Below, piece by piece: positions 1 to 6,232 of a stretch of 14,078 bases of DNA. The notes under the pieces are model-generated. The model worked only from the letters and a program-made list of their open reading frames with translations. It did not search any database and was not told the origin of the DNA. The first letter of the stretch is position 1. Each line of letters opens with the position of its first letter. Made by a program: the position numbers and the translations under genes. Origin of the DNA: Demequinaceae bacterium UBA4004 (GTDB lineage Bacteria > Actinomycetota > Actinomycetes > Actinomycetales > Demequinaceae); the NCBI GenBank assembly GCA_002384765.1, contig DGBM01000302.1, positions 206 through 14,283 on the forward strand, given 5' to 3'.

Positions 1-903
1 ATCAAGGACATGGGAGCCGTACCGGCTATCCAACTAGCGCACACCGGGCGCAAGGGAAGTGCCGAACCGGATTGGGGCGGCGGGCGCATGCTCCCGCCGG
101 AGCACGCCGATGGCTGGCAGACAGTTGGCCCGTCCGCGATTGCGTTCGGCGGACGGATGCCGTACACCCCACGCGAGCTGTCGAAGGCGGAGATCGCCGA
201 GATCCACACCCAGTTCGCTGCGGCGGCCCACCGGGCCGCCGAAGCCGGGTTCGAGTGGCTGGAGCTGCACTTCGCGCACGGGTACCTCGGTGCTAGCTTC
301 CTGTCGCCGTTGGCAAACCAGCGCAGCGACGAATACGGGGGCAGCCCTGAGAACCGGGCCCGCTTCCACCTCGAGGCCATCGATGCGGTCCGGAAAGGCT
401 GGCCCGAGCGGTTCCCGCTCACCGCGCGGGTGGGTTGTGACGACCTGCACGACGACGGGCTTCAGTTCGACGAGTCGATCGTCGCAATCCGATGGATGAA
501 GGAACACGGCCTGGATCTGGTCGACCTGAGCCTCGGGATGAACACCCCCGAGATCAACCAGTCCCCGTTCGCCGACATGGGCTTCATGGTGGACCGGGCC
601 GCACGCGTGCGTGCGGAGGTCGGCCTCCCCGTTGCGACAAGTTGGAACCTGGGGAAGCCGTCGGTCGCCGATCAGGTGATTCGGCAGGAAAGGAGCGACC
701 TGGTCTATCTCGGTCGGCCCGCACTCTCGAACCCTCACTGGCCGGTGTGGGCGGCAATCGAGCTAGGCGGTCAGGACCCCATCGATCTCGTCCCCCGAGA
801 CTGGCGAGGATGGCTTCGGCCATATCGTGGTAACGAGGCAGCCTCCGGTTGGCCGCGGCCGAGATCGAACGATGCCGCTACCAACCTGCCGAGCGCGACC
901 TAA
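1..903 (+). CDS. Old Yellow Enzyme family NADH:flavin oxidoreductase (5' end missing)
   Basis: The gene enters the window already open (codon 1 is at base 1) and ends at TAA 901-903, so the N-terminal part is missing. The product is an FMN-dependent TIM-barrel ene-reductase of the YqjM/NamA-like group, which reduces activated C=C bonds with NAD(P)H in the cytoplasm. Visible family signatures in order are QLAHTGRKGS near the start, the substrate-binding histidine pair in LHFAHGYL (codons 90 and 93), FLSPLANQRSDEYGGSPENR, DLVDLS, and the FMN-phosphate region YLGRPALSNPHWP. The last ~25 residues, rich in Pro, Arg and Asn, run past the usual family end and may be a strain-specific tail. This is host chromosome, outside the integrated element. 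Family assignment is strong; the physiological substrate cannot be read from the sequence. Confidence 0.93.
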   Translation: MKDMGAVPAIQLAHTGRKGSAEPDWGGGRMLPPEHADGWQTVGPSAIAFGGRMPYTPRELSKAEIAEIHTQFAAAAHRAAEAGFEWLELHFAHGYLGASFLSPLANQRSDEYGGSPENRARFHLEAIDAVRKGWPERFPLTARVGCDDLHDDGLQFDESIVAIRWMKEHGLDLVDLSLGMNTPEINQSPFADMGFMVDRAARVRAEVGLPVATSWNLGKPSVADQVIRQERSDLVYLGRPALSNPHWPVWAAIELGGQDPIDLVPRDWRGWLRPYRGNEAASGWPRPRSNDAATNLPSAT

Positions 904-1107
904 GCCTGGATCCACCGATGAGAGGGGTCGGGTGAGCGTGCCGTAACGCGAGGATGCCCTGTCGTCTCCAGACGGGTAGTCGGGGCAGGTCGTTGCCTCG
1001 CAGCGACTGGCCGGCATCATGGATTCTGATGCGTACAGCGTCGAGCAGGGGATCGTCGACCGGCTCGGGAACTGTCTTCCCCTTTTCGGTCCTGAGCTGG
1101 CGTTTTC
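904..1107. other. Host intergenic spacer between the oxidoreductase gene and attL
   Basis: No convincing coding frame. The open frames crossing this stretch have low-complexity Arg/Ser/Pro translations and no ribosome binding site. Before integration, the tRNA-Thr 3' end would have abutted base 1107, so this is the original downstream flank of that tRNA gene. Confidence 0.6.
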
Positions 1108-1139
1108 TGGAGCCGACTAGGGGACTCGAACCCCTAACC
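1108..1139. repeat. attL: 32-bp left attachment repeat (displaced tRNA-Thr 3' part)
   Basis: Bases 1108-1139 are identical to 13859-13890, the 3' part of the tRNA-Thr gene on the minus strand (CCA, acceptor 3' strand, T-arm and variable loop). Identity stops at 1140. With a one-base gap it resumes for TCTGTT, a weak match into the anticodon stem. This is the displaced tRNA 3' fragment expected at the distal end of an element integrated into a tRNA gene by a tyrosine recombinase. Confidence 0.95.
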
Positions 1140-1150
1140 TCTGTTAGGGG
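1131..1150. repeat. 8-bp inverted repeat straddling the attL inner edge
   Basis: CCCCTAAC (1131-1138) and GTTAGGGG (1143-1150) are perfect reverse complements around a 4-base spacer. The right arm belongs to the element, so the palindrome would also exist in the excised attP. There is no T-run after it, so it is not a classical terminator. Confidence 0.6.
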
Positions 1151-1434
1151 ACACGTTATCGATGGGTCTCGACTGAGTGTGCTTACTGTCGACGTGACCA
1201 GGCGCTTTTGACGCCGCCGTGTCGACTGGTGTCGATCTGAATGCAGGCGACTAGATAGGAATGTGGGCGACTAACTGGGCGACCAGACGCTGCGACCGCA
1301 CCCGGCCGATTGCTAACGTCCGGAGGCAACCGTTCGGCCGGCGGTTCAGGCGAGCGAGATAGTAAGGCGGTGCAGCTGATGCTCGGTGGGGTTCGCGCGT
1401 CGACGACCCACAACACTGTCACGGTGGTGAAGAG
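1140..1434. promoter_or_regulatory. Left-end spacer with candidate integrase arm-type sites
   Basis: No gene is evident in these 295 bases. A paired TGGGCGAC-type motif lies at 1264-1283 (TGGGCGAC, four bases, TGGGCGACC). A looser AGGCGACT copy lies just upstream, at about 1246-1253. The same paired motif recurs in the same orientation near the right end at 13782-13801. Subterminal direct repeats at both ends of an integrating element are what arm-type integrase or directionality-factor sites look like. Their function is inferred from position and repetition only. Confidence 0.5.
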
Positions 1435-1451
1435 GTGACGCCGTTGTGGGT
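1406..1451 (+). promoter_or_regulatory. Nested inverted repeat enclosing the start codon at 1435
   Basis: ACCCACAAC (1406-1414) pairs with GTTGTGGGT (1443-1451), and GTCAC (1418-1422) pairs with GTGAC (1435-1439). The inner stem contains the GTG start codon of the first cargo gene, and the loop holds its purine-rich leader. In mRNA this could mask translation initiation. The complementarity is seen; the regulatory role is inference. Confidence 0.4.
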
Positions 1452-2046
1452 AACGATCGGCGGGTATGTGCTCGCTGCGGTCGCGGCACTCGCCGGAGTC
1501 TGGCTGACCCAGCGCGCCGAATCCAGACGGACCGCCGCTATCCATGCTCTTGAACGTCACCGGCGCGAAGCAGATGCGATCGCCGGGTTCCTCGCGGCCT
1601 CCCAGTCAGTGGGTATGCAGTGGAGCGGATATCTCGGCCTGCTCTACCGCGCCGAATCGACAGCAGCGATCCAGGACGCTGAGGACAGATGCGTCCCGGG
1701 CATCAATCAGGCAATGCTCGACCTCACGTCGGCATTGGCCCAGGTCGAGACCTCCGTTCGTTCCCCCCAGCTGGTCGGGCTCGCATCCCGCGTTGAGGTC
1801 CGCGGGTACGACATCGTTGCGGCCATGGAGCGTTACATCCTCGCCATGACGAAACAGAACCTCGACTGGATTGCAGAGCGGTGGAGCGAGTTCAATCAGG
1901 AGCGGCGGGGTTTCGTCGATGCAGCTCGGGCGGCCGTATTCCCAATGGAGAGCGCGGTGAAGCGGACGCCGTACACGTTCTTGACCGGCGGCGGCGTCGA
2001 TGCCCACAGAGGCCGGCCTGCACAGCGGACCCACACGGCCGGCTGA
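1435..2046 (+). CDS. Membrane-anchored protein of unknown function (left-end cargo)
   Basis: 203 aa from GTG 1435. One hydrophobic N-terminal segment (about residues 5-24, VTIGGYVLAAVAALAGVWLT) is followed by a charged helical stretch with Gln, Arg and Glu (AESRR, ALERHRREAD), then a mostly alpha-helical body to about residue 180 and a polar tail. This suggests a single-pass protein anchored by its N terminus with the bulk in the cytoplasm. I do not recognise the family. It is the first gene inside attL, where satellites and prophages usually carry non-structural cargo such as defence or exclusion genes. A second membrane protein follows 58 bases downstream on the same strand, so the two may be co-transcribed. 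Its start codon lies in a potential RNA hairpin. Confidence 0.7.
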   Translation: MTPLWVTIGGYVLAAVAALAGVWLTQRAESRRTAAIHALERHRREADAIAGFLAASQSVGMQWSGYLGLLYRAESTAAIQDAEDRCVPGINQAMLDLTSALAQVETSVRSPQLVGLASRVEVRGYDIVAAMERYILAMTKQNLDWIAERWSEFNQERRGFVDAARAAVFPMESAVKRTPYTFLTGGGVDAHRGRPAQRTHTAG

Positions 2047-2104
2047 TTCGAAGAGGCGTGATGCAGCGCGACCACGTGAGCCGGAGCGGTGAGATGATCA
2101 GCGC

Positions 2105-2782
2105 GTGAATAGGCACGCCGGATGGTGGATAGGCGGGGCGACAGCAACCGTCGTCCTCTTCGTCATCGTCTGGTTCGTGGCAGGCGGCGACGGCGTAGGG
2201 GCCCGGCTCGCCACAGTCGGGACGGTCGTCGGAGGAATAGCCGCGGCTGTCGCCGCGATTGCCTCGTTGGTGTCGGCGCGAGCCTCATCGAGTGCTGCCC
2301 ATGACGCACGCGAGACCGCGGCGCGAGCTAGGGAAGCTCTGGCGCTCGTCGTAAAACCTACGGTGCGGCCGGACAAGCCCCATGTCCCCATTGATCATCC
2401 GCCACACGAAGCCGCGAAGTTGAATTTTCCTTGGCGAATCGGCGTCCGATGCTTCTCAGCGAACGAGGCGATCAATGTAGGTATCCGCGTGGAGGTCGGC
2501 GACCGCAAGTTCACAGACCAGTGCGCGGTCCTACGTCTATCAGAGACGCTGATGACAGAGGAACTCGATCTCAAGGTGCCGATCTGGGATGAGAGCTGGC
2601 GCGGTGAAGGAACGCTCCCCATCCGGACCGAGTACGAGTTCGAAGACGCGCGCCGTGTTCAACGGTGGCGCGGGCTCGACAGCGGAGTAGTTCGCTACGC
2701 AAGGACGGGTGATCGCGTAATGCTTCGGTACGAGCACACGGGTGGGCATGAACCGCGAATGGTGCCGACCGACGCGCGGTGA
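2105..2782 (+). CDS. Two-helix membrane protein with a C-terminal beta-rich domain, unknown function
   Basis: 225 aa from GTG 2105. Two hydrophobic segments near the N terminus (about residues 8-27, ending VWFVAGG, and 36-57, containing TVVGGIAAAVAAIASLV) are followed by an Ala/Arg-rich helix (about 58-82) and a soluble domain of alternating short strands (about 105-215). No catalytic motif is evident and I do not recognise the family. The membrane hairpin plus cytoplasmic domain resembles the preceding gene in general plan, and both are read rightward from the left end of the element. Possible roles include superinfection exclusion or an abortive-infection effector, but this rests only on topology and position. 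It converges on the 266-aa leftward gene across a long inverted repeat. Confidence 0.7.
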   Translation: MNRHAGWWIGGATATVVLFVIVWFVAGGDGVGARLATVGTVVGGIAAAVAAIASLVSARASSSAAHDARETAARAREALALVVKPTVRPDKPHVPIDHPPHEAAKLNFPWRIGVRCFSANEAINVGIRVEVGDRKFTDQCAVLRLSETLMTEELDLKVPIWDESWRGEGTLPIRTEYEFEDARRVQRWRGLDSGVVRYARTGDRVMLRYEHTGGHEPRMVPTDAR

Positions 2783-2786
2783 TGGG

Positions 2787-2857
2787 GTGTGCTGGCCTGC
2801 CGCCGGCGCGTGACACCGACCAGGTGAGCCCGAACCCGCCAGGGCAGGCCAGCACAC
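2787..2857. repeat. 15-bp perfect inverted repeat between convergent genes
   Basis: GTGTGCTGGCCTGCC (2787-2801) and its exact reverse complement (2843-2857) flank a 41-base loop. The structure fills the 77-bp gap between the stop of the rightward membrane-protein gene and the stop of the leftward 266-aa gene. It could act as a bidirectional terminator, since actinobacterial terminators often lack a U-tract. On the + strand the arm and loop also resemble the conserved leader found before several leftward genes (TGTGCTGGC, then TGACACC, then GACCAGG). Confidence 0.75.
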
Positions 2858-2859
2858 GA

Positions 2860-3660
2860 CTAGGGGCGCACGTAGTCGCCGAACGCGCGCAACTGCGAAT
2901 CGCGCGTGAGTGTGGCAACCTGCGCCGAGCTCGTGACGAGCCGTTCCAGCTCGGTGAGCGTGCCGTCGCGGAATGCGACGGCATCCGCCACGGCCTCCGG
3001 TAACGGCTCAATTGTGCGTTTCTCCTGGTCGAACCGATGCAGCTGCCCGGCGTCGAGGCCGCGCGACTCGAGGTACCAGCGGCCCCACTCGCTGCTGGCG
3101 AGTAGCCATACCGTGGCGTCGTCACCGCTGCGCTTCGCTTCGGTGAGGATGCGGATTGTTCGGTCGACGAGCTCGTCACCGTCGTCGCCGCCGAAGCCGG
3201 CGGCAGTGCGCGGCGCCAGGCGCATTTGCAGGTCGGTCTTGCGCGCCGCTTCGTCGGCGTCGCTGACGGTCTCGGGGCGCGTGGGTACAGTGTCTCGGTT
3301 GACGCGTGTGCGGAGCTCGGCGACGTTGCCGGCCGCGGTTGCTGCCTTGGCTTCGGCGTTCGCGAGAGCTTCGGTGAAGATCTCAGTGGCCGCGTCCTGC
3401 CGTACTTCGGGGAGTAGATAGTTCGCGCCTTCACGGATCTTAGCGTGGGCTCGCGTGAGTCCTTCGACGGGAACGTTGAGGCTTCCAGCGACATCCTGGA
3501 GCGCGTTCAGGACGCGGGTTCGGTAGTCGCTGGGGGTATCGGCGAGACGCTGCTCGAGCGCGTTGCCGATGTGGCGGATGTGGTGCGCGTCGAAGGGGGC
3601 GTGAACTTCGTAGGGTGCGTCGGCGGGCATTGCGGGCTTTTCGAACATGCTTGCGCTCAT
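2860..3660 (-). CDS. 266-aa protein of unknown function, possibly virion-associated
   Basis: 266 aa, ATG at 3660, preceded by an excellent ribosome binding site (AGGAGG, 6 bases before the ATG). The sequence is acidic and largely helical, with an Ala/Glu-rich stretch (about residues 85-120, EALANAEAKAATAAG), an Asp/Gly-rich turn (FGGDDGDELVD) and a conserved-looking block DDATVWLLASSEWGRWYLESRG. There is no membrane segment or signal peptide. I do not recognise the family. Its leader is closely similar to the one at 7391-7444 upstream of the minor capsid gene, and it has the same direction as the packaging and capsid block. That fits an original place in a phage structural operon (scaffold- or head-associated), but this is inference. 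The cargo genes at 4028-6185 now separate it from that block. Confidence 0.75.
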   Translation of the reverse strand: MSASMFEKPAMPADAPYEVHAPFDAHHIRHIGNALEQRLADTPSDYRTRVLNALQDVAGSLNVPVEGLTRAHAKIREGANYLLPEVRQDAATEIFTEALANAEAKAATAAGNVAELRTRVNRDTVPTRPETVSDADEAARKTDLQMRLAPRTAAGFGGDDGDELVDRTIRILTEAKRSGDDATVWLLASSEWGRWYLESRGLDAGQLHRFDQEKRTIEPLPEAVADAVAFRDGTLTELERLVTSSAQVATLTRDSQLRAFGDYVRP

Positions 3661-3714
3661 GTGTTCCTCCTGGTCGATGTGGTGTCATCGTCCAGGGGCG
3701 CGTGCCAGCACAGA
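3661..3714 (-). promoter_or_regulatory. Conserved leader copy A (start-associated sequence)
   Basis: Read leftward it runs TGTGCTGGCACG, then GGACGATGACACC, then CGACCAGGAGG just before the ATG at 3660. The same order of blocks is found at 7391-7444, with a shortened version at 9064-9113. The repeat covers far more than a ribosome binding site, suggesting shared promoter, translational or recombination function. Confidence 0.6.
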
Positions 3715-4027
3715 CCTGTTCATGATCGGCGTGCACAGCGCTAGGCCGACGGCGCATGTATGGAGCGCACTATGAGCAGACTTCATGATCTGCTTTCTCA
3801 GGTCGGGGCGACGGTGAACGAAGGAACGTACCCGGCTGGGTGATGGTCGTCGTCATGACTATGGCGACCGGTCACCGGGCGACCGTGTGAAGATGCAGTT
3901 CGGGTACGGAAGGCGGGATCACATCGCCGCCCACAACGCAGCCCCTTTTTCTGTCTGCAGGCGCGTTGATACTGTCCCAGTGAAATACGCAGACCGTATG
4001 GTAGGAACCAACATGAAGGAGGCCGGG
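3715..4027. other. Divergent intergenic region with one tiny ORF
   Basis: This gap lies between the leftward 266-aa gene and the rightward module at 4028. It holds one short ORF with a plausible Shine-Dalgarno: ATG 3772 to TGA 3843, 23 codons, GGAG at 3762-3765, starting MSRLHDLLSQVG. Within it AGCAGA and TCTGCT form a small inverted repeat (about 3775-3794). A TATGGT at 3997-4002 could be a -10 element for the downstream module. Nothing else is evident. The tiny ORF may be a truncated gene, a leader peptide or chance. Confidence 0.4.
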
Positions 4028-4213
4028 ATGTCGACTGCGACCGTAGCGTTTCGCGATCGATCTGAGGTTCAACATATTCTGGACAAACTTCTTCGAAGGC
4101 TGGGGCGCAACGCCGACGAACTCCGTGAAGCCGACGCTAGATACGAACTCACCCCCGATGAGCAGGCCGACCTGATGCGCGTAGAAAGCCTGGAGTGGCT
4201 GCTTAAGCCATGA
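4028..4213 (+). CDS. Small charged protein, first gene of an ATGA-coupled pair
   Basis: 61 aa. ATG 4028 is chosen because AAGGAGG (4016-4022) sits 5 bases upstream; the frame is open further upstream, but those starts lack a ribosome binding site. The product is short, helical and highly charged, with a basic-hydrophobic helix near the N terminus (VQHILDKLLRRLGRNADELR) and an acidic C-terminal half ending EWLLKP. Its TGA overlaps the ATG of the 248-aa gene (ATGA at 4210-4213), a tight coupling typical of proteins made in fixed ratio. Size and arrangement would suit an antitoxin, adaptor or small subunit for the next gene, but there is no recognised DNA-binding motif. Function unknown. Confidence 0.7.
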   Translation: MSTATVAFRDRSEVQHILDKLLRRLGRNADELREADARYELTPDEQADLMRVESLEWLLKP

Positions 4214-4956
4214 CGCCACCGCCGTATCCGGCAAGTTCGGCGAGCCGGGACCTTGCTTCACAAGCAAACGCGTTCGCTGAAGACTTGAATCGAACGATCA
4301 CGTTGATCTTCGGCGAGGAAACGGACACGTTCGAGAGCGCCAGCCTCGAAGATCGCGTGTCGATCGACAACCTTCGGATCACAATGCGCAGAGGTGGAGA
4401 ACCGGTTCTTCAGGTTTCGGCGCGGTACCTCCTCAGCCTCGACCATCGGAGCGATTTCTTGCGCGTTGCGCAATCGCAGATACGGGTCGTCCCGGTGGGC
4501 GTTAACCGGCCCGTGTTTCGATACGAGTACGAAGAAGGGTACGAGGATGGCAGCCCTCATCCGGCCGCGCATGTGCAGTTCCACGGCGTGCACCCTGACC
4601 TGCAAGATGTCATGAGCCGGGCCTGGCGGAAGAAGCCGCGCGATGCTGATGCGCCTCCGGATGTGACGCATCTGCACTTCCCGGTCGGAGGAACGCGATA
4701 TAGGCCGTGCCTTGAAGACGTGCTCGAGATGCTCTTGGTGGAATTCAAGCTAGACGTCGCGTGCGGTCGGAAAGCGGCCCTCGAAGTACTCGCCGACCAA
4801 AGGGCTACATGGCGTCGGCGGCAACTCGCGACGGTAGTCCGCGACGATCCCGAGACCGCCATAGACGCTCTTGTTCGCCTTGGGTACGCGCGACCGAGAC
4901 TTCTGCCTGGCGTCAACCAGCCCCCACGCCACGACGAGCACCTCCGTCGGATCTGA
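4210..4956 (+). CDS. 248-aa conserved-looking protein of unknown function, second gene of the coupled pair
   Basis: 248 aa, ATG 4210 overlapping the stop of the 61-aa gene. There is no signal peptide or membrane segment. It begins with a helix (about 15-35), continues as a beta-rich section (about 50-110), then has two histidine motifs, HVQFHG (H121, H125) and THLHFPVGG (H154, H156). A helical C-terminal domain follows, containing CLEDVLEMLLVEF and RATWRRRQLATVV. The spaced histidines might bind metal or form an active site, but I recognise no catalytic family. With its small partner it forms a compact two-gene cassette in the cargo zone of a mobile element, where toxin-antitoxin and anti-phage modules are common. 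That role is inference from context only. Confidence 0.75.
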   Translation: MTPPPYPASSASRDLASQANAFAEDLNRTITLIFGEETDTFESASLEDRVSIDNLRITMRRGGEPVLQVSARYLLSLDHRSDFLRVAQSQIRVVPVGVNRPVFRYEYEEGYEDGSPHPAAHVQFHGVHPDLQDVMSRAWRKKPRDADAPPDVTHLHFPVGGTRYRPCLEDVLEMLLVEFKLDVACGRKAALEVLADQRATWRRRQLATVVRDDPETAIDALVRLGYARPRLLPGVNQPPRHDEHLRRI

Positions 4957-5023
4957 CATCGAGCGCGCGTCCGCGCCTATCACCACGCCGCGATCATCGG
5001 ATATTTTGTCACCCCTGGCCGGC

Positions 5024-5245
5024 ATGATCTCCGCCGTGATCATCGAGTCCCAGCCGCCGACCTGCAGCTGCGGCAACGACTGGACCGCCCGGGACCAGAT
5101 CGTCGGGTGGCTGCCGTGCGACTGCGCCCGCACGGCCGGTCATCGCACGTGGGAGTGCCAGCGGTGCGGCACGGTCTGGTCGCGGCCGCCGCACGTGGAC
5201 CGGCGCGGTGAGCTCGGGCGTCAGCCGAACAACAGTGGACGGTGA
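5024..5245 (+). CDS. Small zinc-ribbon-like protein
   Basis: 73 aa from ATG 5024; a GTG at 5039 is an alternative. The frame is open upstream to 4871, but that part overlaps the preceding gene and has unnatural composition. The centre has three cysteine pairs: CSC near residue 15, CDC near 33 and CQRC near 46, separated by Trp-containing spacers. This fits a small zinc-binding fold that may bind nucleic acid or act as an adaptor. No ribosome binding site is evident, so the mRNA may be leaderless or translation may be coupled. It lies 67 bases after the 248-aa gene on the same strand. Specific function unknown. Confidence 0.6.
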   Translation: MISAVIIESQPPTCSCGNDWTARDQIVGWLPCDCARTAGHRTWECQRCGTVWSRPPHVDRRGELGRQPNNSGR

Positions 5246-5294
5246 CGGCACCTAAGTGTTAGATCGACGTTATGTGCTTATCCGGGGGAGAACA

Positions 5295-5552
5295 ATGACC
5301 GAGCCATATCGACGTAGCCCCCATGACCGAGGCCTGGAGCCGCTGCCGATTGCGCTGGTCGTCATCGCGACCATGTTCTTCAGTCTCCCTGGGCTCGTCC
5401 TCGCGATCATCGGCTTCTACCAGGCGCAACGCATCGGGCGGGACGGTAACCCCTGGCTTCAGGCCTGGATCATCACAATGATCGTGCTCGTTCTGATCGT
5501 GATCGTGATGATGGTGGCGTTGCAGAGCATGGTCAAGGGGTGGGTTGAGTAA
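5295..5552 (+). CDS. Small two-helix membrane protein
   Basis: 85 aa. ATG 5295 is chosen because GGGGGAG (5284-5290) lies 4 bases upstream, better than the earlier in-frame start at 5256. After a polar N terminus of about 17 residues come two long hydrophobic helices (about 19-41, LPIALVVIATMFFSLPGLVLAII, and 55-75, AWIITMIVLVLIVIVMMVAL) joined by a basic loop (QAQRIGRDGNP). This is a helical-hairpin membrane protein of unknown function, similar in size to DUF4190-type actinobacterial proteins. It is followed 51 bases later by a lipoprotein gene, so the two may form a cell-envelope pair. Confidence 0.7.
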   Translation: MTEPYRRSPHDRGLEPLPIALVVIATMFFSLPGLVLAIIGFYQAQRIGRDGNPWLQAWIITMIVLVLIVIVMMVALQSMVKGWVE

Positions 5553-5603
5553 TGCGAACTAGCCCCGACCGCGAACGGTTAACGGGGCACGAGGGGAGTC
5601 GAT

Positions 5604-6185
5604 GTGAGGGCATGGGCGTTGGGGCTGGCGCTGTTGCTGGCCGGATGCGGTGGGGCAAGCGGGGAGTCAGCAGCGTCGGAACCGCCGGCGGTCGAGACGG
5701 AGATCGAGGGCGGCCAGGAGGCCCTCGACGCGGAAGCATCAGCGAACGCGGCGCCGACGATCGAGGCCGATGATGTCGCAGAGTGGGATAACGGACTGAC
5801 CGCGAAGATCACCTCAGTGACGACCGAGAAGGTGGACCACGAGCAGTACGCCGAAAAGGGCCACGACACGGCAGTGACTATCACAGTCGAGATCACGAAT
5901 GGTGGCGACGGCGTGTTCGTGTTCGACAACCCGTACATGGGGCCGAACGGTCCGAGGGATGGCCTCTACTACGGGGAGAATCTGTACGAGGCTCAGAGCT
6001 GGGGTGATGATGTTGAGGGGATAGATGGGCTCCCGAAGCAGATCGTGCCTGGGTCATCGGTCCCCTATACCGAGCTCTGGACCCTCCCCGGCGAGGGGCT
6101 GGCGTCGCTCACGTTCGAACTCACTCCGGACAAGGGGAACCTACCGATCTACACGTTTACCGGCGTCGAGACGCTGATCGCCTAA
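5604..6185 (+). CDS. Lipoprotein with a DUF4352-like immunoglobulin-type domain
   Basis: 193 aa from GTG 5604, preceded by GAGGGGAG. The N terminus is a short lipoprotein signal, MRAWALGLALLLAGC, with lipobox LAGC and the lipidated cysteine at residue 15. A low-complexity acidic linker (about 16-58) leads to a beta-sandwich-like domain (about 60-190) with DNGLTAKITSV, DTAVTITVEITNGGDGVFVF and LASLTFELTPD, the pattern of DUF4352/telokin-like domains of actinobacterial lipoproteins. The mature protein should sit on the outer face of the cytoplasmic membrane. In mobile elements such lipoproteins can be lysogenic-conversion or superinfection-exclusion factors; here that is a suggestion only. It is convergent with the minor capsid gene. 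Confidence 0.8.
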   Translation: MRAWALGLALLLAGCGGASGESAASEPPAVETEIEGGQEALDAEASANAAPTIEADDVAEWDNGLTAKITSVTTEKVDHEQYAEKGHDTAVTITVEITNGGDGVFVFDNPYMGPNGPRDGLYYGENLYEAQSWGDDVEGIDGLPKQIVPGSSVPYTELWTLPGEGLASLTFELTPDKGNLPIYTFTGVETLIA

Positions 6186-6232
6186 CGCCTCACACAGTTG
6201 AGCAGGAACCACGAAGCCGCGACGTGTTGTGA

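Noticed and set aside
34..738. 234-aa minus-strand ORF opposite the oxidoreductase
   Set aside because: It is the shadow of a well-supported gene, with no family signature.
954..1211. Rightward ORF containing PTRGLEPLTS
   Set aside because: It crosses the attL copy of the tRNA 3' end. RGLEPLTS-type peptides are the well-known false translation of tRNA T-arm sequence.
2571..3494. 307-aa minus-strand ORF
   Set aside because: Arg/Ser/Pro-rich shadow overlapping both the 266-aa gene and the end of the 2105-2782 gene; no ribosome binding site.
3440..3757. 105-aa ORF overlapping the start of the 266-aa gene
   Set aside because: Low-complexity Arg-rich product; the strong ribosome binding site belongs to the ATG at 3660. 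Its resemblance to the end of the 7384-8130 product comes from the shared leader DNA, not shared protein function.
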